Shown one piece after another: positions 8,522 to 18,011 of a stretch of DNA of 64,000 nucleotides (position 1 is the first letter of the stretch; each line of letters starts with the position of its first letter). The DNA lies in assembly GCF_004000215.1 (NCBI RefSeq), contig NZ_RBVY01000003.1:354970-418969 (forward strand). The letters are read 5' to 3'. Source of the DNA: Nitratireductor alexandrii. Its GTDB lineage: Bacteria; Pseudomonadota; Alphaproteobacteria; Rhizobiales; Rhizobiaceae. The translations under genes were made by a program, and so were the position numbers. The notes under the pieces were generated by a model. The model had not been told where the DNA came from, made no database searches, and saw only the letters and a list, made by a program, of their open reading frames with translations.

Positions 8522-8546
8522 CGACATGCGGTGCGAAAGAAAAGCC

Positions 8547-8729
8547 TCAGCTTTCCTTGGGCTCCAGCACCTGACGACCGCGATACATGCCGGTCTTCAG
8601 GTCGATATGATGCGGGCGCCGCAGTTCGCCGGAATTGCGATCCTCGACATAGGTCGGCGCCTTGAGCGCGTCGGCGGCGCGACGCATGCCGCGCTTCGAC
8701 GGCGACGTTTTTCGTTTCGGTACAGCCAT
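8547..8729 (-). CDS. rpmF: 50S ribosomal protein L32
   Basis: A 60-residue L32 starting [18 protein letters not shown], the invariant family N-terminus, and ending in the [15 protein letters not shown] block. It has no cysteines, so it is the zinc-free form usual in alphaproteobacteria. GGAGC precedes the ATG and a strong terminator follows. In many Rhizobiales rpmF lies close to phaR and next to mtgA; here the phosphate module separates it from phaR. Confidence 0.97.
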   Translation of the reverse strand: MAVPKRKTSPSKRGMRRAADALKAPTYVEDRNSGELRRPHHIDLKTGMYRGRQVLEPKES

Positions 8730-8896
8730 GGACCTGCTCCATCACTCAAATCAATGCCCGCCGCGCCCTTCAGGAAAGGACCGTGTCTCGACAGGTCAAC
8801 ATCTGGAAAGTCGCGTGCCTATACACGCTGCCGGGGCGTTTGACCAGTCGAGACTGTCACTTTTTTTCACGCCCGGCGTCACGACCCGCCCGCGCC

Positions 8897-9598
8897 CTAG
8901 CGCACGCATCCGACATAATCGCCGGCGCCGGCCGCACGCTTTTCGATGATCCCGGCGAGTCGGTTCAGCCCCTTGCCGGGCTTGGCTGGGTTCCGCTTGG
9001 CCGGATTGGGCAGGGTGACGGCGAGAAGGGCCGACTGTCGACGCGTCAGCGTGGCGGCCGAGCGGTTGAAATGGTGTTGGGCGGCCGCCTCGACGCCGTA
9101 GATGCCCGGGCCCCATTCGACGATGTTGAGATAGATCTCCATGATGCGCTTCTTCGGCACGATGGCATCAAAGACCAGCGCCAGCGGCGCCTCGATCGCC
9201 TTTCTCAGCAGTGACCGTCCGTGCCACAAGAACAGGTTCTTCACCGTCTGCATGGGGATCGTGGACGCCCCGCGCGTCGGTTCGCCCGACAAGGCATCGT
9301 CGATGACCACGTTGAGTTCGCCCCAGTCGATGCCCCGATGCGAGCAGAACTGCCCGTCCTCCGACATCATCACCGAGTGGACCAGAACCGGTGCCATCTC
9401 GCCGATCGGCACCCAGCGCCGCTGATAGGGTGTGCCCGTCACCAGGTCCCGCACCATCAGGGTCGAAACCGGATGGACGGCGGGCCAGACATAAAACACC
9501 GACAGCGCCAGCGGCAGCAGCGCGACCGCCACACAGGCCGCGACCACGCGCCGCAGCCACTTCGCCCCTCCCGATTTGCGCCTTTTGCGCCGTGTCAT
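8897..9598 (-). CDS. mtgA: monofunctional biosynthetic peptidoglycan transglycosylase
   Basis: A 233-residue glycosyltransferase family 51 enzyme that polymerises lipid II into glycan strands at the outer face of the inner membrane. A basic N-terminus ([10 protein letters not shown]) precedes one membrane helix at about residues 17-38. The catalytic Glu80 is in [14 protein letters not shown], and the family blocks [16 protein letters not shown] and [20 protein letters not shown] follow. No transpeptidase domain is attached. The start at 9598 has GGAG upstream; an earlier in-frame ATG at 9661 adds a tail not expected for the family. It is divergent from ispA. Confidence 0.93.
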   Translation of the reverse strand: MTRRKRRKSGGAKWLRRVVAACVAVALLPLALSVFYVWPAVHPVSTLMVRDLVTGTPYQRRWVPIGEMAPVLVHSVMMSEDGQFCSHRGIDWGELNVVIDDALSGEPTRGASTIPMQTVKNLFLWHGRSLLRKAIEAPLALVFDAIVPKKRIMEIYLNIVEWGPGIYGVEAAAQHHFNRSAATLTRRQSALLAVTLPNPAKRNPAKPGKGLNRLAGIIEKRAAGAGDYVGCVR

Positions 9599-9757
9599 GC
9601 GCGTCTCCGCCAGCGGCCGCTTGCCCGGATACGGGCCGGACCCATGTTCTCTAGCGCACATAAATCGGCGCTACCATCCATGCAACGCGTGTCCGCCGGC
9701 CGGGTTGCCACGGCCGGCGGACTTGACCGCAGGCGAAATTGTCGCCATCGCAACACC

Positions 9758-10675
9758 ATGACGACCGAGCTTTCCGCCCTTTTCGAACAGACCCTGGCCA
9801 TGCGTGCCGAGACCGTCGAGGCTGTCTTGCGCGGGCTTTTCGACGATCGTGTCCGCACCGGCGAAATCGTGCGGCCGCCACGGCTGATGGCCGCGATCCG
9901 GCACGGCGTCTTCAATGGCGGCAAGCGCCTGCGCCCCTTTCTGGTCATGGAAAGCGCGGCCCTGTTCGGCGCCGCGCCAGAGGCGGCAAGCCATGTCGGC
10001 GCCGCGCTCGAATGCGTGCACTGCTATTCGCTGATCCACGACGACCTGCCGGCGATGGACGACGACGATCTGCGGCGGGGTCAGCCGACCGTGCATCGGG
10101 CTTTTGACGAAGCGACCGCCATCCTGGCCGGCGACGCGCTGCTGACGGTTGCCTTCGACATTCTGGCAAGCGGCGATTTCGCGCTGGCTCCTCCGGCGCG
10201 CCTGGCCCTGGTGCAGGGGCTGGCCCGGGCCGCCGGCATAGGCGGCATGGTCGGCGGACAGATGCTCGACCTGGCCGCCGCCGCCAACCCGCCCGACGAG
10301 CAAGGGGTAATCACGCTGCAGGCGATGAAGACCGGCGCGCTGCTGCGTTATGCCTGCGAGGCGGGCGCCGTCGTTGCCGGCGCGAGTGCAACCGAGCGCG
10401 AGCGCCTGTCCGAGTTCGGCGCGGCCATCGGCCTCGCCTTCCAGCTCGCCGACGACCTGCTCGATCTGACCTCCGACGCGGCAACCTTGGGCAAGGCCGC
10501 CGGCAAGGACGCCGGCGCCGGCAAGGCGACGCTTGTCGGCCTCAACGGGCCGGCCTGGGCGCGCCGCCAGCTCGACGGGCTGATCGCGCAGGCCGAGGCG
10601 CTGCTGGAGCCGTTCGGCGCCGACGCCGCGATGCTGAAGGCGGCCGCGCGCTTCGTCGCCGAGCGCACATCCTAG
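9758..10675 (+). CDS. ispA: polyprenyl synthetase (farnesyl/geranylgeranyl diphosphate synthase)
   Basis: A 305-residue trans-isoprenyl diphosphate synthase. The first Asp-rich motif is DDLPAMD (Asp95, Asp96, Asp101), the spacing usual for bacterial short-chain farnesyl diphosphate synthases, and the second is DDLLD near residue 228. NGGKRLRP at about 53-60 binds isopentenyl diphosphate. The residues before the first motif (CHCYSLIHDD) fit a C15 product, but C20 cannot be excluded. The ATG at 9758 gives the normal N-terminus. It is not next to xseB or dxs here; instead it is divergent from mtgA. Confidence 0.88.
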   Translation: MTTELSALFEQTLAMRAETVEAVLRGLFDDRVRTGEIVRPPRLMAAIRHGVFNGGKRLRPFLVMESAALFGAAPEAASHVGAALECVHCYSLIHDDLPAMDDDDLRRGQPTVHRAFDEATAILAGDALLTVAFDILASGDFALAPPARLALVQGLARAAGIGGMVGGQMLDLAAAANPPDEQGVITLQAMKTGALLRYACEAGAVVAGASATERERLSEFGAAIGLAFQLADDLLDLTSDAATLGKAAGKDAGAGKATLVGLNGPAWARRQLDGLIAQAEALLEPFGADAAMLKAAARFVAERTS

Positions 10676-10789
10676 TCCGCCTCCGGCAAAGACGGTTCGC
10701 ACGGTCCGGCGCAGCAAGCCGATGACGCCAGCCGCAGTCGTCCACATGTCCACCCGGGGTTGCAGTGGCCCTGCGGCACAGCGTTAAGC

Positions 10790-10802
10790 TGAATTTAATT
10801 CA
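10790..10802. promoter_or_regulatory. AT-rich dyad upstream of the hybrid histidine kinase
   Basis: TGAATTTAATTCA is a perfect dyad (6-bp arms, one central base) 49 bp upstream of the kinase start, in an AT-rich patch of an otherwise GC-rich spacer. The position suits an operator or promoter element for the kinase. The cognate regulator is unknown. Confidence 0.35.
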
Positions 10803-10850
10803 ACGCATTCAATTTGACACATCTGTTCGAGTACGAGGTTGGATGCGTCA

Positions 10851-13376
10851 ATGTCCTCGATGATAACGCGCGCCTATATGCGCGGGCGCCTCTATATGGT
10901 CTTGATCAGCTTCGTCCTGGCAGTTGCAACCGGGACCGGCTTCATCTTGTGGAAGCTCGAAAACGCCAAGATCGACGTCAAGTTCGGCGCCGTGATCAGC
11001 TATATGGCCGAAGCGACCAGCGACGTCATCTACCAGTCGCTGCGTCTGGAACATCTGAGCGCCAATCAGCGGTCGCAGACGGCCGATCGCGCCACCGCCT
11101 CCACGACATCCCTTGCCGGCCCGGCACCGCTCGGGGCGGCCGGACCGGCCGACATCAACGCCGTTCATGCCGAGTTGACGGCGGCCCTCGCGCGGCTCGA
11201 GCAGGCCTACGACACCTTGGAAAAATCGTCCGGCGCCGAGCGCGGGATGCTCGAAAGCCGGCGCATCGCCATCGCCGAAGGCGACGGCGCGGACCAGGTG
11301 GCACTGGAACACATCAACACCGTGTTCGACGCGATTTCGGGCCTGCGGGCTCCGCTGGCCGTGCGCCAGGTCTGGGACGACAGGGGCACCGGCATCTCCT
11401 TGAAAGCGGAAATCCGCCAGGTGCTGACGTTGGCCAACCGTCTGGAGATTTTCGCCGACTACACGACACCGAGCGCGCAGCGCGTCTTCCGCGAGCTGCA
11501 GCAACTCGCCAATCGCACCATCAAGCCGCATCTGGCGCTGATCCAGGACGATCTGAGCGAGGATATGGCCTACAGCTACACCACCTTGCAGTGGTTCATG
11601 GTGCTGGTCGGGCTCACCATCGTTCTGGCGAGCGCGCTGGTCGGCCTTCGCGTGCTCGATCCGATGATGCTCAAGGTGGCCACCACGCACGAAAATCTGC
11701 AAGAAGCCCACGAATCGATTGAGGCCGCGCTCGAACGGGCCGAATCCGCCGACCGGGCCAAGTCCGAATTCCTGGCCAATATGAGTCACGAGATCCGCAC
11801 GCCGATGAACGGCGTGCTGGGCATGGCGGAACTGTTGTCGCGCTCGGAACTCGACAAGCGCCAGGCGATGTTCGTCGACGTGATCTTGAAATCGGGCGGC
11901 GCGCTTCTGACGATCATCAACGACATCCTCGATTTCTCCAAGATCGACGCGGGCCAGCTCGAGCTCGACCCGGCGCCCTTCCGCCTCGGCGAGGCGATCG
12001 AGGACGTCGCCACGCTGGTTTCGGCCCGGGTCGCGGAAAAGGATCTCGAATTGATCGTGCGGGTCGATCCGCATTTGCCGGCCTCCGTCACCGGCGATGT
12101 CGGCCGCTTCCGCCAGATCGTCACCAATCTCGTCGGCAACGCGGTGAAATTCACCGAAAAGGGCCACGTGCTGATCGACGTGTCGGGCACCGTCGAAAAG
12201 GGGATCGCGACGGTCACGGTGCGCGTGGAGGATACCGGTATCGGCATTCCCGAGGCCAAGCTCGCCAGCGTCTTCGACAAATTCGCCCAGGTCGACGCCT
12301 CCTCGACGCGCAAGCACGAGGGCACCGGGCTCGGCCTCGCAATCGCCTCGCGCCTCGTCGAGCTGATGGATGGCGACATCGCGGCCGAAAGCGTGCTCGG
12401 CAAGGGATCGGTCTTCCGCTTCACCGTCCACCTGCCGGTCGACGAGACCGACACCGGCAGCAAACCCGTGCCCTACGACGTCTCGGGAGCTCGTGTCCTG
12501 ATCGTCGACGACAACCCGATCAATCGGGACATTCTGTCCGAGCAGATGCACAGTTGGGGTTTCGAATGCGCGGCCGTCGAAAACGGCGAAACCGGACTCG
12601 CCTTCCTCAAGCGGGCGGCGGAACTCGGCGCGCGGGTCGACTGCGTTGTCCTCGACTACCAGATGCCGGGCATGAACGGCGTCGAGACCGCGCGCGCGAT
12701 CTCGGCCGATCCGGCCACCGCCGCGATCCCGATGCTGCTCCTGACCTCGGTCGATCAGTCCGATGTCAGCCGGCTCGCCACCGAATGCGGCATCGCCGCG
12801 CAATTGCCGAAGCCGGCCCGCTCATCCGCGCTGCTGGAAGCGATCGTGGCCGTGCTGCAATCCGCACGCGCGGCCGCCGCCGCATCCGATCACGCGCCGG
12901 ACGCGCCGACCTCTCGCGAACGCGCCGCGCCCGGGCAGGCGCTCGAACGCCGCATCTCGGCGGCCTCGCTGCGCAAACCTCCGCATCTGGACGTGCTGGT
13001 GGCCGAGGACAACGAAGTCAACCAGCTGGTTTTCCGGCAGATACTCGACGGTCTCGACCTGTCCTACCGCATCGCCTCCAATGGTCGAATGGCCGTCGAG
13101 ATGCACCGGTCGTTGCGGCCCAGAATCGTGCTGATGGACGTCTCGATGCCGGAGGTGAACGGCCTGGAGGCGACGCGAACCATTCGCAGGGCCGAGGCCG
13201 AAACGGGAGAGCATACGCCGATCATCGGCATCACCGCCCATGCTCTGAAGGGCGATCGCGACAAATGCCTGGATGCCGGCATGGACGATTATCTGTCCAA
13301 GCCGGTGTCGCCGAACAAGCTTTCGATCAAGATCGAGACCTGGCTGCGCGGCGGCGACATGGCCCGCACCGCCTGA
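10851..13376 (+). CDS. hybrid sensor histidine kinase with two receiver domains
   Basis: An 841-residue membrane kinase. A membrane helix at about 15-35 and another at about 243-268 enclose a roughly 200-residue periplasmic region without a family I can name. HAMP-like helices follow, then the dimerisation H-box FLANMSHEIRTPMNG with His313, N-box NLVGNAVKFTE, and the DTGIGI and GTGLGLAI ATP lid. Receiver 1 has Asp602 in LDYQMPG; receiver 2 has Asp763 in LMDVSMPEVNG and Lys in LSKPV. There is no Hpt domain, so a separate phosphotransfer protein is expected. ATG 10851 is preferred over TTG 10839. The signal is unknown; no partner regulator is adjacent. Confidence 0.9.
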   Translation: MSSMITRAYMRGRLYMVLISFVLAVATGTGFILWKLENAKIDVKFGAVISYMAEATSDVIYQSLRLEHLSANQRSQTADRATASTTSLAGPAPLGAAGPADINAVHAELTAALARLEQAYDTLEKSSGAERGMLESRRIAIAEGDGADQVALEHINTVFDAISGLRAPLAVRQVWDDRGTGISLKAEIRQVLTLANRLEIFADYTTPSAQRVFRELQQLANRTIKPHLALIQDDLSEDMAYSYTTLQWFMVLVGLTIVLASALVGLRVLDPMMLKVATTHENLQEAHESIEAALERAESADRAKSEFLANMSHEIRTPMNGVLGMAELLSRSELDKRQAMFVDVILKSGGALLTIINDILDFSKIDAGQLELDPAPFRLGEAIEDVATLVSARVAEKDLELIVRVDPHLPASVTGDVGRFRQIVTNLVGNAVKFTEKGHVLIDVSGTVEKGIATVTVRVEDTGIGIPEAKLASVFDKFAQVDASSTRKHEGTGLGLAIASRLVELMDGDIAAESVLGKGSVFRFTVHLPVDETDTGSKPVPYDVSGARVLIVDDNPINRDILSEQMHSWGFECAAVENGETGLAFLKRAAELGARVDCVVLDYQMPGMNGVETARAISADPATAAIPMLLLTSVDQSDVSRLATECGIAAQLPKPARSSALLEAIVAVLQSARAAAAASDHAPDAPTSRERAAPGQALERRISAASLRKPPHLDVLVAEDNEVNQLVFRQILDGLDLSYRIASNGRMAVEMHRSLRPRIVLMDVSMPEVNGLEATRTIRRAEAETGEHTPIIGITAHALKGDRDKCLDAGMDDYLSKPVSPNKLSIKIETWLRGGDMARTA

Positions 13377-13394
13377 CGCGACGGGCCGGTCGCC

Positions 13395-14648
13395 TCATTC
13401 GGCCGCGTCCGCGCCGGCGCGCCCGAACCGGCGTTCGACATAGTCGGCGACCATCTTTTCGAACTCGGCCGCGATCGCCGGGCCGCGCAGGGTCGCCGCC
13501 TTGCGGCCGTCGATGAACACGGGCGCCGCCGGCATCTCGCCCGTCCCCGGAAGCGAGATGCCGATATCGGCGTGTTTGGACTCGCCGGGTCCGTTGACGA
13601 TGCATCCCATCACCGCCACCTTCAGCTCTTCGACGCCGGGATATTTGTCGCGCCACACCGGCATGTTGCGGCGCAGGTCGCCCTCGATCTTCTGCGCCAG
13701 TTCCTGAAACACGGTCGACGTCGTGCGGCCGCAGCCCGGACAGGCCGCCACCACCGGCACGAACTGCCTGAAGCCCATCGTCTGCAGGAGTTCCTGCGCC
13801 ACCTGAACCTCGCGCGTGCGGTCGCCGCCCGGCTCCGGGGTCAGCGAAATGCGGATCGTGTCGCCGATCCCCTGCTGCAAAAGCAGGCCCATGGCGGCCG
13901 ACGAGGCCACCACTCCCTTGGTGCCCATGCCGGCCTCGGTCAGGCCCAGATGCAGCGCGTGGTCCGAGCGCCGCGCCAGTTCCGCGTAGACGGCGACGAG
14001 ATCCTGGACTTGGCTCACCTTGGCCGACAGGATGATCCTGTCGCGCCCGAGCCCGATCTCCTCGGCCAGTTCGGCCGACAGCAGCGCCGACTGCACGATG
14101 GCCTCGCGCGTGACTTCGGCCGCCGTCCGCGGCGAGCCGGCTTGCTGGTTTTCGTCCATCAGCCGGGTCAGCAATTCCTGGTCCAGCGAGCCCCAATTGA
14201 CGCCGATCCGCACCGGCTTGTCGAACCGGATCGCCATTTCGACGATATCGGCGAACTGGCGGTCCCGCTTCTCCTTGAAGCCGACATTGCCGGGATTGAT
14301 GCGGTACTTCGCCAGCGCCTCGGCGCAGCCCGGATGATCCGCGAGCAGCTTGTGGCCGATATAGTGGAAGTCGCCGATCAGCGGCACCTCGATGCCCAGG
14401 CGCGCGAGCCGGTCGCGGATTTTCGGGACCGCGGCAGCACTTTCGTCGCGGTCGACGGTGATGCGCACCAGCTCCGAACCGGCGCGGTGCAGCGCGGCCA
14501 CCTGGGCGACGGTCGCGTCGACGTCGGCGGTGTCTGTATTGGTCATCGACTGGACCACGACCGGCGCCTCGCCGCCGACCAGGACGGATCCGACCGTGAC
14601 GCCGACCGATCGGCGGCGCGGCAGCGGGGCGGAAAGATAGCCGGTCAT
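13395..14648 (-). CDS. ispG: 4-hydroxy-3-methylbut-2-en-1-yl diphosphate synthase (IspG/GcpE)
   Basis: A 417-residue enzyme of the MEP isoprenoid pathway that reduces the cyclic diphosphate MEcPP to HMBPP. The [4Fe-4S] ligands are visible as Cys303 and Cys306 in CPGCGRTTS and Cys349 in [10 protein letters not shown], followed by the conserved Glu. The N-terminal barrel begins [13 protein letters not shown] and includes the QSMTNTDT block. The start at 14648 follows GGGAG; the frame stays open for 104 codons upstream, but that extension is not family-like. It is convergent with the histidine kinase, 18 bp apart, with no terminator seen between. Confidence 0.96.
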   Translation of the reverse strand: MTGYLSAPLPRRRSVGVTVGSVLVGGEAPVVVQSMTNTDTADVDATVAQVAALHRAGSELVRITVDRDESAAAVPKIRDRLARLGIEVPLIGDFHYIGHKLLADHPGCAEALAKYRINPGNVGFKEKRDRQFADIVEMAIRFDKPVRIGVNWGSLDQELLTRLMDENQQAGSPRTAAEVTREAIVQSALLSAELAEEIGLGRDRIILSAKVSQVQDLVAVYAELARRSDHALHLGLTEAGMGTKGVVASSAAMGLLLQQGIGDTIRISLTPEPGGDRTREVQVAQELLQTMGFRQFVPVVAACPGCGRTTSTVFQELAQKIEGDLRRNMPVWRDKYPGVEELKVAVMGCIVNGPGESKHADIGISLPGTGEMPAAPVFIDGRKAATLRGPAIAAEFEKMVADYVERRFGRAGADAAE

Positions 14649-14732
14649 GGCCGGGCTCCCATGTGGAATTACCGTTGGTGCCGAGTTGGCGAAGCGGCAC
14701 GGCGATGTCAACCGCGTCCTCAGAACATCCTT

Positions 14733-14749
14733 ATCACGAAAATCGTGAT
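14733..14749. promoter_or_regulatory. dyad ATCACG-AAAAT-CGTGAT between ispG and bdhA
   Basis: Perfect 6-bp arms around a 5-nt AT spacer, 85 bp upstream of ispG and 123 bp upstream of bdhA. A near-identical dyad with the same arms (spacer AAAAG) occurs at 62375-62391 upstream of a small exported protein. Two copies in promoter spacers point to one transcription factor; I cannot name it. Confidence 0.45.
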
Positions 14750-14784
14750 GCCTGGCGACTGGAAATGCCATCGGAAGCTTGCCA

Positions 14785-14801
14785 TTTGTGCATTGCACAA
14801 A
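14785..14801. promoter_or_regulatory. 17-bp palindrome upstream of bdhA, candidate PhaR site
   Basis: TTTGTGCA-T-TGCACAAA is a perfect dyad centred 79 bp upstream of the bdhA start. Its TGC-ATT-GCA core with T-rich and A-rich flanks is the clearest member of the TGC/GCA site set in this window. Control by PhaR would link 3-hydroxybutyrate use to PHB level; this is inference from sequence similarity and pathway. Confidence 0.5.
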
Positions 14802-14871
14802 GTTTGCTAATGCATCGCAGCATGACGCACGAGAAGATGATCTCGATCGAGCACGCAAGGAGATTTCGCCC

Positions 14872-15654
14872 ATGAGCCAGCGCAAGACCGCCCTCGTCAC
14901 CGGCTCCACGTCCGGCATCGGCCTCGCCATCGCCGAACGGTTCGCCGCCGACGGCCTCAACGTGGTGCTGAATTCCTACACCGACGACAGTCGCGATCAC
15001 GCACTTGCCGCCGAGCTGTCGCAAAACCATGCGGGCGAGGTGGTGTACATCCAGACCGACATGTCGAAGCCGGACCGGTGCCGGGCGCTGATCGCGGCCG
15101 CCGCCGAGCGCTTCGGCACGGTCGACGTCCTCGTCAACAATGCCGGCATCCAGCATGTGGCTCCGGTCGAGGATTTTGCGCCGGAAAAATGGGACGCGAT
15201 CATCGCCATCAACCTGTCCTCGGCCTTCCACACCATCGCCGCCGCCGTGCCGCTGATGAAGAGGGCCGGCACCGGGCGCATCGTCAATATCGCCTCCGCG
15301 CACGGCCTCGTCGCCTCGCCCTTCAAATCGGCCTATGTGTCGGCCAAGCACGGGATCATGGGCCTGACCAAGACGGTGGCGCTCGAACTCGCCACGCACA
15401 AGATCACCTGCAACGCGATCTGTCCCGGCTATGTTCTGACCCCGCTGGTCGAGGCGCAGATTCCCGATCAGATGAAGGCGCACGCCATGGACCGCGAGAC
15501 CGTCGTGCGCGAGGTCATGCTCGACAGGCAGCCGACCAAGGAATTCGCCACGGTCGAGCAGATCGCCGCGACCGCCGCCTTCCTCGCCTCCGACGCCGCG
15601 GCCCAGATTACCGGCACGCATATTTCGGTCGACGGCGGCTGGACGGCCGCGTGA
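14872..15654 (+). CDS. bdhA: D-3-hydroxybutyrate dehydrogenase
   Basis: A 260-residue short-chain dehydrogenase that oxidises (R)-3-hydroxybutyrate to acetoacetate with NAD, the key step in using degraded PHB. The nucleotide motif TGSTSGIG is at residues 10-17 and the catalytic residues are Ser142, Tyr155 and Lys159. Family-specific blocks include [17 protein letters not shown] and [15 protein letters not shown] at the C-terminus. AAGGAGATTTCGCCC precedes ATG 14872. A patatin gene follows after 34 bp, probably in the same operon. A candidate PhaR-type palindrome lies upstream. Confidence 0.95.
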   Translation: MSQRKTALVTGSTSGIGLAIAERFAADGLNVVLNSYTDDSRDHALAAELSQNHAGEVVYIQTDMSKPDRCRALIAAAAERFGTVDVLVNNAGIQHVAPVEDFAPEKWDAIIAINLSSAFHTIAAAVPLMKRAGTGRIVNIASAHGLVASPFKSAYVSAKHGIMGLTKTVALELATHKITCNAICPGYVLTPLVEAQIPDQMKAHAMDRETVVREVMLDRQPTKEFATVEQIAATAAFLASDAAAQITGTHISVDGGWTAA

Positions 15655-15688
15655 GGCCGGCCCTGCGCTGGCGCTAACGAGAGTTGCA

Positions 15689-16819
15689 ATGATGGCTGGA
15701 AAAGGCGGCGGAGCAGACCGCAAGACGGTCAATGTCGCGCTTCAGGGCGGCGGCTCGCACGGCGCGTTCAGCTGGGGCGTGCTCGACTGCCTGCTCGAAG
15801 ACGGCCGGCTCGACATCGCCGCGATCTCCGGTACCAGCGCGGGCGCGATGAACGCCGTCGCGCTCGCCGACGGTTGGGTCAGGGGCGGTGCCGACGGCGC
15901 GCGCGCCAAGCTGCACGACTTTTGGCGTTCGGTCGCCCGCAAGGGCCGCTTCAGCCCTGTCCAGCGCATGCCCTGGGACGTGGCGCTCGGCAATTGGTCG
16001 GTGGAAAACACGCCCGGCTATCTCTGGTTCGAAGCCATGTCGCGCACCCTGTCGCCCTATGCCGCCAACCCGCTCAACATCAACCCGCTGCGCGACGTGG
16101 TCGAACACGAAATCGATTTCGACCGCGTGCGCGCCTGCGACGCGATTCAACTCTTCGTATCCGCCACCAATGTCCATACCGGCAAGCTGAAAGTGTTTTC
16201 CACCGCCGATCTGTCACTCGACGTGGTGATGGCCTCGGCCTGCCTGCCGCAGATGTTCCAGGCGGTGACCATCGACGGCACACCCTATTGGGACGGCGGT
16301 TACGGCGGCAATCCGGCCCTTTATCCCTTCTTCGAGGCGAATCGGGTCGAAGACCTGCTTCTTGTTCAGATCAATCCGGTCGCCCGCGAGACCACCCCCG
16401 TCACCGCGACCGAAATCCAGAACCGGATCGACGAGATCACCTTCAATGCCGCGCTGTTGAGCGAGTTCCGCGCGATCGCGTTCGTCAAAAAGCTGATCGC
16501 CGCCGGCAGGCTCGGCCATGGCGACTATCGCGACATCCGCATGCACCGCATCGACGCCGACGAGGCGCTGAAGGACCTGACGGCCGCCTCCAAGGTCAAT
16601 GCCGAATGGGCGTTCCTGGAATATCTGCGCGATCTCGGCCGCTCCGCCGCCCAGGACTGGCTGGACGAGAATTTCGACGCCGTCGGCGTGCGCCAGACCC
16701 TGCCGATCGAGGAGGAACTCGACAAGCGGCCGCACGGGCGCCCACACGCCCTCGGCCGGCGGGTCCGCGAGTTTCTGGCCGGACGGCCGAAACCGGCGAC
16801 CATGCGCGATCAGGGCTGA
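15689..16819 (+). CDS. patatin-like phospholipase family protein
   Basis: A 376-residue cytoplasmic patatin-type hydrolase using a Ser-Asp dyad. The oxyanion loop GGGSHG is at residues 20-25, the nucleophile is Ser50 in GTSAG, and the Asp is in DGGYGG near residue 204. No signal peptide or membrane helix is seen. It follows bdhA after 34 bp, suggesting co-transcription. Given that context it might act on PHB granule lipid or polymer, but the family also includes phospholipases and acyl hydrolases. Its last 10 bp overlap the convergent tetR gene. Confidence 0.85.
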   Translation: MMAGKGGGADRKTVNVALQGGGSHGAFSWGVLDCLLEDGRLDIAAISGTSAGAMNAVALADGWVRGGADGARAKLHDFWRSVARKGRFSPVQRMPWDVALGNWSVENTPGYLWFEAMSRTLSPYAANPLNINPLRDVVEHEIDFDRVRACDAIQLFVSATNVHTGKLKVFSTADLSLDVVMASACLPQMFQAVTIDGTPYWDGGYGGNPALYPFFEANRVEDLLLVQINPVARETTPVTATEIQNRIDEITFNAALLSEFRAIAFVKKLIAAGRLGHGDYRDIRMHRIDADEALKDLTAASKVNAEWAFLEYLRDLGRSAAQDWLDENFDAVGVRQTLPIEEELDKRPHGRPHALGRRVREFLAGRPKPATMRDQG

Positions 16820-17442
16820 AGGGCGAGACCGACCAGCCGCACCAGCCGGCGCGCCGCCGGTTCCCATTCCTCCGGCCCCGCCGCGCGCGCCTTCATGCCT
16901 TCGATCCCATCGAGAAGGAGCGCGGCCAGTGTCTCCGGCGAAAAGCCGCGCGCGCCGAGATCGACCGCGCGCGCGGCCGCCTCCGCGGCAAGCGCAGCGG
17001 CCACGATGGCGAGGAAGCGGTCGCGCCATGCGGCCATTTCATCGGCTGCCAGACTGTTCTTGGCGTCGAGGATTTCCGCACCGTGCGGCGCTTCGAAAAA
17101 CACCCGCATCATCGAAAACAGGCTCTTGTCCAGACCGTCCATCAGCCTGGCCTCGATATCGCCGCCGCCGGTCAGAGCCCGTTCCAGCGCGCGGGTCGAT
17201 TCGGCGAATTTGCGCGCGGCGATCGCCCGGTAGATGTCGCCCTTGTTCTTGAAGTCGAGATAAAGCGCCGGCCGCGACAGATCCGCCGCGCGCGCAATGT
17301 CGTCCATGGTGGTGCGCTGGAAACCATAGGCCAGAAACACCTTGATCGCGCCCTCGACGATACGATCGCGACGCGCCTCGTCCGCCCCCGGCGCGACGGT
17401 CTTCAAATCCTGCTTCACGGCAATGCTCAAAAGCCCCTGCAC
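16810..17442 (-). CDS. TetR family transcriptional regulator
   Basis: A 210-residue TetR regulator. The helix-turn-helix spans about residues 26-70 ([46 protein letters not shown]). The ligand-binding C-terminal half is helical and Ala-rich, as usual. It is divergent from the molybdenum hydroxylase operon with a 101-bp spacer containing the dyad at 17453-17475, so it most likely represses that operon and itself. The 3' end overlaps the patatin gene by 10 bp. The inducing ligand is unknown; an aldehyde or aromatic substrate of the enzyme is a reasonable guess. Confidence 0.9.
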   Translation of the reverse strand: MQGLLSIAVKQDLKTVAPGADEARRDRIVEGAIKVFLAYGFQRTTMDDIARAADLSRPALYLDFKNKGDIYRAIAARKFAESTRALERALTGGGDIEARLMDGLDKSLFSMMRVFFEAPHGAEILDAKNSLAADEMAAWRDRFLAIVAAALAAEAAARAVDLGARGFSPETLAALLLDGIEGMKARAAGPEEWEPAARRLVRLVGLALQP

Positions 17443-17452
17443 TCAAGTTGAT

Positions 17453-17475
17453 TGACAAAATAACAGAAAATGTCA
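17453..17475. promoter_or_regulatory. TetR-type operator between tetR and the hydroxylase operon
   Basis: TGACA and TGTCA form arms 13 bp apart in an AT-rich stretch, 10 bp from the tetR start and 68 bp from the hydroxylase small-subunit start. A -35-like TTGACA (17452-17457) overlaps the left arm, so a bound repressor would block RNA polymerase. Assignment to the adjacent TetR is inference from the divergent layout. Confidence 0.55.
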
Positions 17476-17543
17476 GTATGTCCAACGACGGTCTCGCCCC
17501 GGCGAGACCCGAAAGGCACTGGATGACAACGAAGGGTATCCCC

Positions 17544-18008
17544 ATGCGCCTCACCGTCAACGGAAACCCGATCGATATCGACGCCGACCCGGACATGCCG
17601 CTGCTGTGGGCGTTGCGCGACCTCGCCGGTATCACGGGCCCTAAATTCGGCTGCGGCATCGCCGCCTGCGGCGCCTGCACCGTGCTTGTCGACGGCACGC
17701 CGGTGCGTTCCTGCGCGCTGCCGGTCGGCATGGTGGAAGGCGACGTGGTGACGATCGAGGGGCTGGCCGGAGCGGACGGGCTTTCCGTCGTGCAACAGGC
17801 ATGGCTCGACGAACAGGTGCCGCAATGCGGTTATTGTCAGGCCGGGCAAATCGTCAGCGCCCATGCGCTTCTGGAGGAGATACCGGACCCGACCGACGAC
17901 GACATCGACAACGCGATGGCCGGCAATCTGTGCCGGTGCGGCACCTATCCGCGCATTCGTGCCGCGATCAAGCGCGCGGCCGCCGAAAAAGCCAGAACGG
18001 GAGCCTGA
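17544..18008 (+). CDS. (2Fe-2S)-binding subunit of an isoquinoline 1-oxidoreductase-type dehydrogenase
   Basis: A 154-residue iron-sulfur subunit of a xanthine-oxidase-family enzyme. The plant-type [2Fe-2S] cluster ligands are Cys37, Cys42, Cys45 and Cys57. The second cluster is held by Cys95, Cys98, Cys130 and Cys132 in the CGYC and CRCG motifs. Both sets are complete. ATG 17544 follows GAAGGGTATCCCC and gives the usual N-terminus; an ATG at 17523 is the alternative. The catalytic subunit starts 3 bp after the stop, so the two are surely one operon. It passes electrons from the molybdenum site, probably to the cytochrome c encoded third. Confidence 0.93.
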   Translation: MRLTVNGNPIDIDADPDMPLLWALRDLAGITGPKFGCGIAACGACTVLVDGTPVRSCALPVGMVEGDVVTIEGLAGADGLSVVQQAWLDEQVPQCGYCQAGQIVSAHALLEEIPDPTDDDIDNAMAGNLCRCGTYPRIRAAIKRAAAEKARTGA

Positions 18009-18011
18009 GCC

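Noticed and set aside
10848-12803. A 651-codon minus-strand frame opposite the hybrid kinase
   Set aside because: No domain; kinase and receiver motifs on the plus strand are complete.
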